Shown: positions 1-8,920, counted from the first letter of the stretch. The stretch is 46,688 nt of DNA from Streptomyces acidicola (GCF_009377235.1 NZ_VMNX01000048.1:1-46688), one strand, 5' to 3'. Notes: generated by a model from the letters alone, not told the origin. A program made the numbers and translations.

Positions 1-120
1 GGCGGGGGCGCGGCGGTGGGCGCCTTCTTCGTCGTACGGCGGTGGAGGCGGCGTGGGACACGGGCGCGAGCGAAGGAACCGCCGCGTCACGAAGCCGAGT
101 TGACGGGAGCGGTGATGTGA
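1..120 (+). CDS. C-terminal end of a membrane-anchored surface protein (partial)
   Basis: Only the last 39 codons are inside the window, in frame 1, ending at TGA 118-120. What is visible is a short Gly/Ala/Phe/Val hydrophobic stretch followed by an Arg-rich run (RRWRRRG) and a charged tail, the usual shape of a C-terminal membrane anchor with a cytoplasmic positive patch. Its stop overlaps the GTG start of the next gene by 4 bp (GTGA), so the two are probably translated together. In Streptomyces, surface-protein runs like this often begin with a DUF916/WxL-type protein, but nothing in the fragment proves that. The protein family is therefore unassigned. Confidence 0.5.
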   Translation, partial: GGGAAVGAFFVVRRWRRRGTRARAKEPPRHEAELTGAVM

Positions 121-1424
121 GCGGCAAGCGGCGGATCTCGGCGCTGGTGGCGGTGCTCGCGCTCGTCCTGGCCCCCCTGGCGGGGCTGGGGACGGGAACG
201 GCAGCGTGGGCCGCGGACAAACCGATCGCCAAGTCGATGGCCAAAACGATTGCCAAAACGATCGCCAGGCCGACTGCCAAGCCGACCGTCAAGCTGTCCA
301 AGTCCCAGGCGGGGACCGGCGGTTCGATCACCGTGAGCGGGAGCGGATGGCGGTCCGGGGCGCTGCTGATGCTGCTGATCTGTGGTCAGTCCACACCGAC
401 CCGAGGGGTGATCGGCGGGACCAACTCCTGTGCCAACGCCGACGGCCGGGCCGTCACCACCGACGACGAGGGCGCCTTCAGCAAGGAGATGCCCGTGGCC
501 GAGCCTCCGGTGCCGTGCCCGTGCGTGGTCCACGTCGCGACGGTGACCGGCGAGAAGGCGGAGGCGGACGCGGTTTTCCAGGTGGCCGGGCATGCGGTGG
601 AGCCGCTGCCGGACGAGGCGGCCGGTGGGCGGCTCTCGGTGCTCACGGACACGCGGCTGGACGGTTCGAGCGGGCTGCTGACCTGGTTCGGGGCGCCGCC
701 GCAGCGCCGGCTCGTCTTCACCGTCGGCAACGTCGGCACGTCCCCCGTCAAGGACCCCGTCTTCCAAGTGGGCACCTCCCACGGCGTGTTCGCTCCCGAG
801 TGGGAGGAGCAGCAGTGGCGCGGCACGATCGAGCCGGGCAAGAAGGCGCGGATCGCGTTGCCGGTCGAACTCGCCGCCGGTGCGCACGGGTCCTACACCG
901 TCTCGCTCAAGTACGGCGGCAAGGTGCTCGCCGAACAGCCCTGGGGCGTGGGGCGGCCCTGGGGTGTGACTCTCTTCTGGATCCTGCTCGCCGTCGTCGT
1001 ACCGGCCGCGGTGTTCCGCATCGGGATGGCCGTGGTCGACCATGTCCGGCCGCGCGCCCGCGTGTCGGGGCGGCACCGGGGGCTGCGGCTGGCCGGACTC
1101 GGCGCACGGCTGCGGAGGCCGAGCCCGTCGGCTTCGGAGGACTCGCTCGCGTCCGCTGAGCAAAGAAGGCCAGTCAAGCCATCCAAGTCGTCCAAGCCAT
1201 CCAAGCCGCCTTGGCCGTCCAAGCTCTCCAGGCTGTCCAAGCCGGCCCTGGCGTCCCGTCCGGACGCGACATCTCGTACGACCCCGACCCTGCCGTGGTT
1301 CACGCCGGACTCCGATCCGGGCACGGCGGCCGCCGGGCAGCTCTCCGCACCGCAAGAGAACGGCCCGGCGGGTCCCACGACTCCGGCGGGCCCGACGACT
1401 CCGACCAGGAAGGGAAACACGTGA
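117..1424 (+). CDS. secreted, membrane-anchored protein with Ig-like (neocarzinostatin-type) domain
   Basis: 435 aa from GTG 117, preceded by a purine-rich GGGAGCGG. This start puts a signal peptide (hydrophobic ALVAVLALVLAPLAGL) ending in an AWA cleavage site at the N-terminus; an upstream in-frame ATG at 42 lies inside the preceding gene. The mature part starts with a repetitive Lys/Ala region (AKS-MAK-TIAK-TIAR-PTAK-PTVK). A beta-rich domain follows, with a CPCVVHVATV segment resembling neocarzinostatin/Ig-like domains, then a second beta-sandwich-like region. A transmembrane helix (VTLFWILLAVVVPAAVF) lies near residue 290 and is followed by an Arg-rich, Ser/Pro/Lys-repeat (PSK) cytoplasmic tail. 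It overlaps both neighbours by 4 bp, so a three-gene co-translated surface operon is likely. Function is unknown; a structural or adhesive envelope role is inferred. Confidence 0.75.
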   Translation: MSGKRRISALVAVLALVLAPLAGLGTGTAAWAADKPIAKSMAKTIAKTIARPTAKPTVKLSKSQAGTGGSITVSGSGWRSGALLMLLICGQSTPTRGVIGGTNSCANADGRAVTTDDEGAFSKEMPVAEPPVPCPCVVHVATVTGEKAEADAVFQVAGHAVEPLPDEAAGGRLSVLTDTRLDGSSGLLTWFGAPPQRRLVFTVGNVGTSPVKDPVFQVGTSHGVFAPEWEEQQWRGTIEPGKKARIALPVELAAGAHGSYTVSLKYGGKVLAEQPWGVGRPWGVTLFWILLAVVVPAAVFRIGMAVVDHVRPRARVSGRHRGLRLAGLGARLRRPSPSASEDSLASAEQRRPVKPSKSSKPSKPPWPSKLSRLSKPALASRPDATSRTTPTLPWFTPDSDPGTAAAGQLSAPQENGPAGPTTPAGPTTPTRKGNT

Positions 1425-2764
1425 GCGCGCAACGGAGAGTCCGCACGGTACGGGGTGGGAGAACGACCGCCGCCGGGGCGGCGCTGATGCTGGGCGGGGC
1501 CGGGGTCCTGCTCGGGGTGGCCGCGGTCCCGGCGCAGGCGGCGGAGGTGTCGTACGCGACGGAGTGCGTGCCGCCCGCGATCTCGGGGCTGCCGCCCGTC
1601 AAGGGCACCTCGGAGGTGGAGGTGACCGCGCCCGCCACGGCGAAGGTGGGGGACGAGGTCGAGGTGGTGTGGAAGTTCGTCCAGGCGGCGTCCAAGAACC
1701 CCGACCTCATCGACCTGCCCGCGAACTCCGTCCAGCCGAGCGGCACGCTCAAGGCGGCCGGGGCGCAGACCGGCGACCTCGCGATGCAGGGGCCGCGGGA
1801 GAACCCCGCCATTCCCAAGGGCGGTGCCATGGTGCTGTCCGACATGAAGGGCACACTGAAGCTGACGAAGGCCGGGCAGGTGACGCTGACGCCCGACGCG
1901 TACGCGATCAACGCCATGTCGACGGACACCAAGTGCGCACCGACCGAGGCCGTGAAGTCCGCCGCCACCATCAACGTGACCGAGGGCGACGGGGGTACGT
2001 CGACCCCGACCCAGCCCCCGACGCAGACCGCGACTCCGCCTCCGTCGGGCACGAACGGAGGCGGCGGCAGCTCCGGAAGCACCGGAGGTGACGACGGTGG
2101 GGGCGACGACGGCGGGCAGACCGACTTCACCGGCAAGGAGGTCCAGGTCCCCTACAAGTGCAAGACACCGATCGGCGACAAGGACGCCACCTCGCCCGTG
2201 CAGATCAACGCCAAGAAGAACGGCGGGAGTTACGACCTCACCGTGCAGTTCAAGAAGTCGGTGATGGACAGTCCGGCGGACATCCCCGCGGACTCGGTCA
2301 AGCCGTCGATGGAGGTGGTCCTCGGCGGTTCCGACCAGGGCACGGTGCGTGTGGAGGGGCCGACGAACTCCGCGCCGATCAAGTCCGGTGACCCGATCGA
2401 GATCCCTGACCTGAAGGGCACGTACAAGCCGGGGGCGACCGGTGAGTCGACGCTCTCGCCGGGTGTGCTGACGGTGGAGGCGCTGGGCACCACGACGACG
2501 TGCACTCCGTCGAAGAGCGAGGTCTCGCTGACCCTCGACACGACGGAGCAGCCCGGCGGTGCCTCGGGCGGCGGTTCGGCGGGAGGCTCCGCCGGGGGCT
2601 CGGCGGGAGGCTCGGCGTCCGGCTCCGGCGGCACGTCGGGCGGCCTGGCCGACACAGGTGCCGAGGACCACGGCTCACTCAGGGCGCTGGGCCTGGTCGC
2701 GGGGACGGTGACGCTGCTGGGCGGCGCCGTGTTCACGTTCCTGCCGCGCCGACGTATGCACTGA
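1421..2764 (+). CDS. LAXTG-anchored cell-wall surface protein (sortase E substrate)
   Basis: 447 aa from GTG 1421, with AGGAAGGG upstream and a 4-bp GTGA overlap with the previous gene. The signal peptide ends near PAQAAE. Two homologous beta-rich domains follow, each with a Cys pair: YATECVPP... ending TKCAPTE, then VPYKCKTP... ending TTCTPSK. They are separated by a Thr/Pro/Gly/Asp-rich linker. The C-terminus holds a Gly/Ser repeat stalk (GGSAGGSAGGSAG), the sorting motif LADTG at about 409-413, a hydrophobic helix and the terminal RRRMH. LAXTG is the established recognition motif of Streptomyces class E sortases, so covalent attachment to peptidoglycan is expected. The two repeated domains may form a fibre-like or heteromeric surface structure with the upstream products (inference). 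Confidence 0.85.
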   Translation: MSAQRRVRTVRGGRTTAAGAALMLGGAGVLLGVAAVPAQAAEVSYATECVPPAISGLPPVKGTSEVEVTAPATAKVGDEVEVVWKFVQAASKNPDLIDLPANSVQPSGTLKAAGAQTGDLAMQGPRENPAIPKGGAMVLSDMKGTLKLTKAGQVTLTPDAYAINAMSTDTKCAPTEAVKSAATINVTEGDGGTSTPTQPPTQTATPPPSGTNGGGGSSGSTGGDDGGGDDGGQTDFTGKEVQVPYKCKTPIGDKDATSPVQINAKKNGGSYDLTVQFKKSVMDSPADIPADSVKPSMEVVLGGSDQGTVRVEGPTNSAPIKSGDPIEIPDLKGTYKPGATGESTLSPGVLTVEALGTTTTCTPSKSEVSLTLDTTEQPGGASGGGSAGGSAGGSAGGSASGSGGTSGGLADTGAEDHGSLRALGLVAGTVTLLGGAVFTFLPRRRMH

Positions 2765-2818
2765 TCTTCCAGGAACGCCGAACGCCGGAAAGCCGGAAGG
2801 CGGGAAGGCCGGAACGCC

Positions 2819-2854
2819 GAAGGGCCACCGCACCACACGGTGCGATGGCCCTTC
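2819..2854. terminator. bidirectional intrinsic terminator
   Basis: Inverted repeat with 16-bp arms starting GAAGGGCCACCGCACC and a 4-nt loop. There is one mismatch near the middle of the stem. It lies between the convergent surface-protein operon and the peptide transporter and fits a shared terminator. Confidence 0.8.
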
Positions 2855-2898
2855 AGTCGTTCAGTCGCCGTACGCCCGGCGGCAGCCGACGGCGGGCG

Positions 2899-4395
2899 TC
2901 AGTGCACGCCGCCCATCAGCTGCTTGACCCGGTTGCGGTACATCCACACCGCGACACCCGCGACCACCGCGAGCGTGGCCTCCATGGCGACCACGTCTCT
3001 GCCGTTCAGGCCGACGCCCGCGATGGAGAGCAGACCCGTGGTCGCGTCGCCGGCGGTGACGGCCAGGAACCAGACGCCCATCATCTGGGAGGCGTACTTC
3101 GCGGGGGCCATCTTCGTGGTGACGGACAGGCCGACCGGCGAGAGCAGCAGCTCGCCGACGGTCTGGACGAAGTAGATCGCCACCAGCCACATCGCGGCCG
3201 CCTTGTGACCGCCCTCGGCGATCGACAGCGGGGCAAGGAAGAGGAAGAAGGACGCGCCGACCAGAACCAGACCCGAGGCGAACTTCACGATCGTGCTCGG
3301 CTCCTTGCCGCGCCGGTTCAGCGCGAGCCAGAACCAGGCGAAGACCGGGGCGAGGGCCATGATCAGGACCGGGTTCACCGACTGGTACCAGGAGACCGGG
3401 AACGACCAGCCGAAGACGCTGTTCTCGGCCGACGAGTCGGCGAAGATCGCCAGGGTCGAGCCGCCCTGGTCGTAGATCATCCAGAACACGGCCGCGGCGA
3501 CGAAGAACCAGATGTACGCGGACATCTTCGACTGCTCGACATGGTCGAGGTTCTTGTCGCGCTTGATGCGGACCAGCACCATCGTCGGGATGATCACACC
3601 GAGCAGGGTGAGCGGGACCAGAATCCAGTTCAGCGTGTAGTGGCCGGAGAAGCCGACGATCGCGTAGAAGACGACGGCGATGCCGGCCCAGATCGCGGCC
3701 TTGCGCAGCGTCGAGACCTTTTCTTCGGCGGACAGCGGCGTCGGGACGACGCTGGAGCGCGGGGCGAGGTGACGGCTGCCGATCAGGAACTGGGCCAGGC
3801 CCAGCGCCATGCCGAGCGCGGCGAGCGCGAAGCCCAGGTGCCAGTCGACGCTCTCACCGATGGTGCCGATGACCAGCGGCGCGGCGAAGGCGCCCAGGTT
3901 GATGCCCATGTAGAAGACGGTGAAGCCGCCGTCGCGGCGCGGGTCGTCCGGGCCGTCGTACAGGTGGCCGACCATCGTGGAGATGTTGGCCTTCAGCAGA
4001 CCCGAGCCGATCGCGACGAGGCCGAGGCCCACGTAGAACGTGCCGGAGGACGGCAGGGCCAGCGTGAGGTGGCCCAGCATGATGACGCCGCCGGCGACGG
4101 CGACGGTCTTGCGCGGGCCCCAGACGCGGTCACCGAACCAGCCGCCCGGCATGGCGAGCAGGTACACCAGCGACACGTACACGGAGTAGATCGCGGTCGC
4201 GGTCGCCGCGTTCAGGTGCAGGCCGCCGGGGGCGACGAGGTACAGCGGGAGGAGGGCCCGCATGCCGTAGTAGGAGAACCTCTCCCACATCTCGGTCATG
4301 AAGAGGGTGGCCAGTCCGCGGGGCTGGCCGAAGAAGGTCCTCTCGGAACCGGGGGTGCCCGGGGAGACCGAGTCCTTCGTCAGGCTGGGCGCCAT
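2899..4395 (-). CDS. proton-dependent oligopeptide (POT/PTR2 family) MFS transporter
   Basis: 498 aa. The start is the ATG ending at 4395, chosen because AAGGAAC lies 7-8 nt upstream; a longer frame extends to 4485 but adds only Arg/Pro-rich sequence. The protein shows the POT family signatures: the helix-1 motif EMWERFSYYG (residues 35-44, E35 and E38-R39 implicated in proton coupling), GGWFGDR near 84-90, and the PTR2 signature FYMGINLGA at 161-169 with a conserved Lys in LLKANIST. Around 12-14 hydrophobic helices are visible. Members import di- and tripeptides with protons at the cytoplasmic membrane. The gene is monocistronic, with a terminator downstream. Confidence 0.93.
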   Translation of the reverse strand: MAPSLTKDSVSPGTPGSERTFFGQPRGLATLFMTEMWERFSYYGMRALLPLYLVAPGGLHLNAATATAIYSVYVSLVYLLAMPGGWFGDRVWGPRKTVAVAGGVIMLGHLTLALPSSGTFYVGLGLVAIGSGLLKANISTMVGHLYDGPDDPRRDGGFTVFYMGINLGAFAAPLVIGTIGESVDWHLGFALAALGMALGLAQFLIGSRHLAPRSSVVPTPLSAEEKVSTLRKAAIWAGIAVVFYAIVGFSGHYTLNWILVPLTLLGVIIPTMVLVRIKRDKNLDHVEQSKMSAYIWFFVAAAVFWMIYDQGGSTLAIFADSSAENSVFGWSFPVSWYQSVNPVLIMALAPVFAWFWLALNRRGKEPSTIVKFASGLVLVGASFFLFLAPLSIAEGGHKAAAMWLVAIYFVQTVGELLLSPVGLSVTTKMAPAKYASQMMGVWFLAVTAGDATTGLLSIAGVGLNGRDVVAMEATLAVVAGVAVWMYRNRVKQLMGGVH

Positions 4396-4840
4396 GGTCG
4401 TTCCTTGCTGTTCAGGGCGCGCGCGTGGGGTCCCCGCCCGGGGGAGGGGTCGGGGGCGGCCGCGCGCCCGGTCGTTCCTGCACACAAAAGAGACCTTCAG
4501 CGCAAAGTCCGCCGAAGGTCCCCGTGTGCTGTTACAGGCGTTGTTTCACCATACGTCAAACCAGTGACGACTCTGGGAACTCTGAGATGTGAATCACAGG
4601 TAAGAATGGAACTTCGATCCCTTATTCGAAGGCCGCGCTCAGGGTCGCATCCCATGGCCGCAGGCCCCAACTCCTTGGGCATCACTGTGCGTCACGGTGA
4701 GGGTGGGAGAGTGCGGGACGCGGCGGCGGGAGAGCGGCGCGATCGTCGCGTCCGAAGGTAAGAACGCGAAGTGTGAAGGGTATGAATCGCGGTTGCCGAT
4801 CACCCTCCTGGTCGTGTCCGGGGCGGACTACCATCACCCC
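4396..4840. promoter_or_regulatory. divergent intergenic region between peptide transporter and response regulator
   Basis: No gene seen. This 445-bp spacer must carry the promoters of both flanking genes. An inverted pair GACCTTC (4492-4498) and GAAGGTC (4514-4520) with a 15-nt spacer lies about 100 bp upstream of the transporter start and could be an operator or a leader hairpin. The stretch 4550-4640 is noticeably more AT-rich than its surroundings and is the best place for promoters; no clear -35/-10 pair was assigned. Confidence 0.4.
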
Positions 4841-5518
4841 ATGACCCGAGTACTGCTCGCCGAGGACGACGCGTCCATCTCGGAGCCGTTGGCCCGCGCG
4901 CTGCGCCGGGAGGGCTACGAGGTCGAGGTCCGCGAGGACGGCCCCACCGCGCTGGACGCCGGAATGCAGGGGGGCGTCGACCTGGTCGTCCTGGACCTGG
5001 GGCTCCCCGGCATGGACGGCCTGGAGGTGGCCCGCAGACTGCGCGCCGAGGGCCACACCATCCCGGTCCTCATCCTGACCGCGCGCGCCGACGAGGTGGA
5101 CACCGTCGTCGGACTCGACGCGGGCGCCGACGACTACGTCACCAAGCCGTTCCGCCTCGCCGAGCTTCTCGCCCGTGTGCGGGCCCTGCTGCGGCGCGGC
5201 GCCGCGGAGCCCCAGCAGCCGCCCGCCACCCACGGCGTCCGTATCGACGTCGAGTCCCACCGGGCGTGGATGGGTGACGAGGAGCTCCAGCTCACGGCGA
5301 AGGAGTTCGACCTGCTGCGGGTGCTCGTGCGGGACGCGGGGCGGGTCGTCACCCGGGACCAGTTGATGCGGGAGGTCTGGGACACGACGTGGTGGTCGTC
5401 GACCAAGACCCTCGACATGCACATCTCCTGGCTGCGGAAGAAGCTCGGCGACGACGCGGCGAATCCGCGGTACATCGCCACGGTGCGTGGGGTCGGGTTC
5501 CGGTTCGAGAAGAGCTGA
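4841..5518 (+). CDS. OmpR/PhoB-type response regulator
   Basis: 225 aa from ATG 4841 (MTRVLLAEDD). The receiver domain spans about 1-115, with acidic pocket D9/D10, phosphoacceptor D52 (LVVLDLGLPG), T80 and K102 (YVTKPF) all present. The C-terminal winged helix covers about 125-225, with the typical AKEFDLLRVL, TLDMHISWLRKKLG and VRGVGFRFE segments. It should be phosphorylated by the sensor kinase encoded 266 bp downstream and bind DNA as a dimer. The upstream in-frame extension to 4697 was rejected because the receiver fold starts exactly at the 4841 ATG. Target genes are not evident; the adjacent transporter or the exporter operon are candidates. Confidence 0.95.
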   Translation: MTRVLLAEDDASISEPLARALRREGYEVEVREDGPTALDAGMQGGVDLVVLDLGLPGMDGLEVARRLRAEGHTIPVLILTARADEVDTVVGLDAGADDYVTKPFRLAELLARVRALLRRGAAEPQQPPATHGVRIDVESHRAWMGDEELQLTAKEFDLLRVLVRDAGRVVTRDQLMREVWDTTWWSSTKTLDMHISWLRKKLGDDAANPRYIATVRGVGFRFEKS

Positions 5519-5548
5519 CTCGCCGCTGCTGGGCTTGGCGGGATTCGC

Positions 5549-5582
5549 CTGGCCGTCGTGTGTCTCTGGCCGTCGTGTGTCT
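5549..5582. repeat. 17-bp perfect tandem duplication
   Basis: CTGGCCGTCGTGTGTCT occurs twice back to back (5549-5565 and 5566-5582) just downstream of the response regulator stop. No function is apparent; it looks like a replication-slippage product in intergenic DNA. Confidence 0.8.
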
Positions 5583-5618
5583 GCGGTGGGCTCTGCGGCT
5601 GCGGGTTCGCTGTGGCTG

Positions 5619-5712
5619 GTCGCTCCCCCACTCTCGGCTGCGCTCGAGCGGGGGGACCCCCATCGCGGCGGAGCCGCATATGTACACAAACCCCGCGCCC
5701 CTGCCGGGGCGC
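5619..5712. repeat. Streptomyces-type palindromic intergenic repeat with hairpins
   Basis: The stretch around CTCCCCCACTCTCGG, CGAGCGGGGGGAC, a GCGGC-GGA-GCCGC hairpin and finally GCGCCCC-TGCC-GGGGCGC (5695-5712) matches a repeat family I recognise from many Streptomyces intergenic regions. The last hairpin could act as a terminator or attenuator between the response regulator and the kinase. Confidence 0.65.
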
Positions 5713-5784
5713 ACCCCACTCGCCCTGGCCGGCCGCGTCACCGAGGCACACTGGTCCCCGTAAGCCATCAGCCCGGAGGGACCT

Positions 5785-7056
5785 GTGCGTCGTCGTCTCA
5801 TTCAGTCCACGCTCGCCGTCGTGCTCGTGGTGATAGCGGTCTTCGGGGTCTCCCTGGTGATCGTCGAGACGCGCACGATCAGCAACAGCGCCCAGGAGCG
5901 CGTCGACTCCGAGGCGGTGCGCCTGGTGAGCATCGTCGACAGCCGGATCCTCGGGGACGAGCGGGTCAGCGCGGGCGTCCTCAGGGACCAGGTCGCCGAG
6001 GGGCGGTACGCGCTCATCGAGATCCCGGGCCGGGCCCCGATCGAGATCGGCAAGGCGCCCACCGGTGACGTCATCCGCTCCAAGGAGACCGGCGACCAGG
6101 GCGAGACGGTCACGGTCGAGGAACCGCGGTCGTCCGTGACCCGGGAGGTCGGCCGTACGCTGCTGATCATCGCCCTGGTCGCGCTGCTCGCCGTCATCGC
6201 GGCCGTCCTCCTCGCCGTACGCCAGGCCAACCGCCTCGCGTCCCCCCTCACCGACCTCGCGGAGACCGCGGAGCGCCTCGGCTCGGGCGACCCGCGGCCA
6301 CGCCACAAGCGGTACGGCGTCCCGGAGCTGGACCGGGTCGCGGACGTCCTCGACGCCTCCGCCGAGCGCATCGGCCGTATGCTCACCGCCGAGCGGCGCC
6401 TGGCCGCCGACGCCTCCCACCAGCTCCGTACGCCGCTGACGGCGCTCTCCATGCGACTGGAGGAGATCACCCTCACCGACGATCCGGACACGGTGAAGGA
6501 GGAGGCCACCATCGCGCTGACGCAGGTCGAGCGGCTGACGGACGTGGTGGAGCGGCTGCTGACGAACGCCCGCGACCCGCGCAACGGCTCCGCGGTCTCC
6601 TTCGACCTCGACGAGGTGATCAAGCAGCAGCTGGAGGAGTGGCGGCCGGCCTACCGCAGCGCGGGCCGCGCGATCGTCAGCTCGGGCAAGCGGCATCTGC
6701 GGGCCGTGGGGACGCCGGGGGCGGTGGCCCAGGTGCTGGCGGCGCTCATCGAGAACTCGCTCATGCACGGGGGTGGGACCGTGGCGCTGCGCACGCGCGT
6801 GACCGGTAACCAGGCGGTGATCGAGGTGACCGACGAAGGACCCGGCATCCCCGCCGATCTGGGGGCACGGATCTTCGAACGGGCGATCAGCGGGCGCAAC
6901 TCGACAGGCATCGGGCTGGCCGTGGCCCGCGATCTGGCCGAGGCGGACGGCGGGCGGCTGGAGATGCTCCAGCTCCAGCCGCCGGTTTTCGGGTTGTTCC
7001 TGTCCCGTACGCAGCACAAGCCTTCGCTCTCCGGGGATGAGCGGACGGTTCGATAG
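5785..7056 (+). CDS. membrane sensor histidine kinase
   Basis: 423 aa from GTG 5785 with a GGAGGG ribosome site 5 nt upstream. TM1 spans about 5-27, an extracytoplasmic loop of roughly 95 residues follows, TM2 covers about 124-146, and a HAMP-like linker reaches about 200. The HisKA domain has phosphoacceptor H212 (DASHQLRTPL). The HATPase has an N-box at N324 (ALIENSLMH), a G1 box at D350-G354 (DEGPG) and a G2 box TGIGLAVARD near 374-383. It pairs with the upstream response regulator. The 266-bp gap with hairpins between the two genes is longer than usual for a two-component pair. The signal sensed is unknown. Confidence 0.94.
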   Translation: MRRRLIQSTLAVVLVVIAVFGVSLVIVETRTISNSAQERVDSEAVRLVSIVDSRILGDERVSAGVLRDQVAEGRYALIEIPGRAPIEIGKAPTGDVIRSKETGDQGETVTVEEPRSSVTREVGRTLLIIALVALLAVIAAVLLAVRQANRLASPLTDLAETAERLGSGDPRPRHKRYGVPELDRVADVLDASAERIGRMLTAERRLAADASHQLRTPLTALSMRLEEITLTDDPDTVKEEATIALTQVERLTDVVERLLTNARDPRNGSAVSFDLDEVIKQQLEEWRPAYRSAGRAIVSSGKRHLRAVGTPGAVAQVLAALIENSLMHGGGTVALRTRVTGNQAVIEVTDEGPGIPADLGARIFERAISGRNSTGIGLAVARDLAEADGGRLEMLQLQPPVFGLFLSRTQHKPSLSGDERTVR

Positions 7057-7091
7057 CTGGGTGGACGTTCGGTGGCTGGAAGGACGGGCTC

Positions 7092-7874
7092 TCAGCGCTT
7101 GGTGGTGCCGTTGAACAGCGAGCGCGACCAGAGGTGGCCGACCAGGGTGATACCGGCGCACCAGGCGAGCGAGATCCAGCCGCTGTTGCCGATCTCCGAG
7201 CCGGAGAGCAGGCCGCGCAGCGTTTCGGTCATCGGGGTGAACGGCTGGTTCTCGGCGAACCAGCGCAGGCCAGGCGACATCGACTCGGCCGGTACGAACG
7301 CCGAGCCGAGGAACGGCAGGAACTGGATCAGCAGCGGCTTGTTGCTCGCGGACTCGACGGTCTTGGAAATCAGGCCGAGCGCCACCGACAGCCAGGTCAC
7401 CGCGAAGGCGATGGCCGTGAGGAGGCCGGCGGCGGCCAGCCACTCCAGCGGGGTCGCCCCGGACCGGAAGCCGACGGCGAGCGCGACGCCCACGACCGGG
7501 ACCATGCACACCATCGTCTGGATGACGCTGCCGAGGACATGCCCCGTCATGAACGACGAACGCGTGATGTTCATGGTGCGGAAGCGGTTGATGATGCCCT
7601 CGGTCATGTCGGAGCAGACCGCGACCGAGGTCGACATCGAACCGGCGGCCACCCCCATGATGATGATGCCGGGGGTGAGGTAGTTCACGTACGCGTCCCG
7701 GCCGCCGCCCATTCCGGTGCCGATCGAATCACCGAAGGCGTACACGAACAGCAGCAGCATCAGGATCGGCATCATGGCGCTGCCGAACCCCACGGCCGGA
7801 TAGCGGATCGCGTGCTTGATGTTGCGCCGCAGCATCGTCATCGAGTCGTGCACGGCGTAGGTGAGGGTGCTCAT
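7092..7874 (-). CDS. ABC-2 type exporter permease (DrrB-like)
   Basis: 260 aa, start ATG ending at 7874, overlapping the stop of the upstream ATPase gene by 4 bp (ATGA), so the two are translationally coupled. Six hydrophobic segments are visible (for example AMMPILMLLLFVYAFG, VIQTMVCMVPVVGVALAVGF, LLTAIAFAVTWLSVALG). The N-terminal amphipathic DSMTMLRRNIKHAIRYP and the central FRTMNITRSSFMTGHVL are typical of daunorubicin-resistance DrrB-type permeases. It forms a homodimeric channel with two ATPase subunits and exports lipids or drugs; the substrate cannot be read from the sequence. It is the last gene of the RHH-DUF4097-ABC run. Confidence 0.9.
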   Translation of the reverse strand: MSTLTYAVHDSMTMLRRNIKHAIRYPAVGFGSAMMPILMLLLFVYAFGDSIGTGMGGGRDAYVNYLTPGIIIMGVAAGSMSTSVAVCSDMTEGIINRFRTMNITRSSFMTGHVLGSVIQTMVCMVPVVGVALAVGFRSGATPLEWLAAAGLLTAIAFAVTWLSVALGLISKTVESASNKPLLIQFLPFLGSAFVPAESMSPGLRWFAENQPFTPMTETLRGLLSGSEIGNSGWISLAWCAGITLVGHLWSRSLFNGTTKR

Positions 7875-8920
7875 CGCAGGGTCTCCTTGACGTGAAGCGG
7901 GCTGCTGGTGCCGGGGTTGGTGCCGCCGGTGTCAGTGGTGCCGGGTTCGGTGGTGCCGTGGCCGGTCAGGGCGAGGAACACGTCGTCCAGGTCGGGGGTG
8001 TGCACGGAGAAGTCGGCGGCCCGGATGCCGGCGGCGTCGAGCCGGTCGAGCAGGCCGCGCAGCGCGTCGAGCCCGCCGTCGCCCGCCACGCGCACGGCGA
8101 GGTTCTCGTCGTCCCGGGCCGCGCCGGGGAAGGCGGCGGCCGCGCGCTCGTACTCGGCGGACTCGGTGAACCGCAGCCGTACGTGGCTGCCGGGGATCTG
8201 CGCCTTGAGCTCGTCGGCGGTGCCCTCGGCGACGATCCGGCCGCCGTCGAGCACGGCGATCCGGTCGGCCAACTGGTCGGCTTCCTCCAGGTACTGGGTG
8301 GTGAGGAAGACGGTGGTGCCGCCCGCGACCAGTGAGCGCACCGTGTCCCACATGGTGCGGCGGCTGCGTGGGTCGAGCCCGGTCGTCGGCTCGTCCAGGA
8401 AGATCACCTGGGGGTCGCCGACCAGCGTCATGGCGAGGTCGAGCCGACGCCGCATACCGCCGGAGAAGGTCGCGGCCCGGTTCTTCGCCACGTCCGCGAT
8501 GTCGAACCGCTCCAGCAACTTCTGTGCGCGGGACCGCCCCTCACGCTTGCCGAGGCGCAGCAGGTCGGCCATGAGGAGCAGGTTCTCCTCGGCGGTGAGC
8601 AGGTCGTCGAGCGCGGCGAACTGTCCGGTGACGCCGATCGCGGCGCGGACGCCGTCGGGTGAGGTGGCGACGTCGTGTCCGGCCACCTGGGCCTGTCCGC
8701 CGTCGGCGGCGATGAGCGTGGACAGGATCTGCACGGTGGTGGTCTTGCCGGCGCCGTTGGGCCCGAGCAGCGCGAACACGGACCCGGCCGGGATACGCAG
8801 ATCGATGCCGTCGAGCACGGTCTTGTCGCCGTACGACTTGCGCAGACCGATGGTGGAGACGGCGGTGGGCGACTGCGGAACGTCGGGCCGCCTAGACGTG
8901 GGCATGACAGGTGAAGGCAT
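7871..8920 (-). CDS. ABC exporter ATPase (DrrA-like)
   Basis: 349 aa, start ATG ending at 8920 with GGGAGGG upstream; an internal ATG ending at 8905 is an alternative. Walker A GPNGAGKTT is at about 53-61, the Q-loop at VTGQFAALDD, the ABC signature FSGGM at 152-156, Walker B VIFLDEP at 172-178, and the H-loop region reads LTTQYLEEADQ, with Gln where most ABC ATPases have His, as is common in DrrA-like proteins. The long C-terminal extension is typical of DrrA, and the tail is a low-complexity Gly/Thr run (TTEPGTTDTGGTNPGT). It powers the permease encoded immediately downstream. The start lies 72 bp downstream of the DUF4097 gene, so co-transcription is likely. Confidence 0.93.
   Translation of the reverse strand: MPSPVMPTSRRPDVPQSPTAVSTIGLRKSYGDKTVLDGIDLRIPAGSVFALLGPNGAGKTTTVQILSTLIAADGGQAQVAGHDVATSPDGVRAAIGVTGQFAALDDLLTAEENLLLMADLLRLGKREGRSRAQKLLERFDIADVAKNRAATFSGGMRRRLDLAMTLVGDPQVIFLDEPTTGLDPRSRRTMWDTVRSLVAGGTTVFLTTQYLEEADQLADRIAVLDGGRIVAEGTADELKAQIPGSHVRLRFTESAEYERAAAAFPGAARDDENLAVRVAGDGGLDALRGLLDRLDAAGIRAADFSVHTPDLDDVFLALTGHGTTEPGTTDTGGTNPGTSSPLHVKETLR

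Noticed and set aside
2500..4761. A 753-codon plus-strand frame over the peptide transporter
   Set aside because: Composition is Arg/Gly/Asp-rich and antisense to a clear POT transporter.
5134..7509. A 791-codon minus-strand frame over the two-component genes
   Set aside because: High-GC shadow of the response regulator, kinase and exporter genes; Arg/Pro-rich with no domains.
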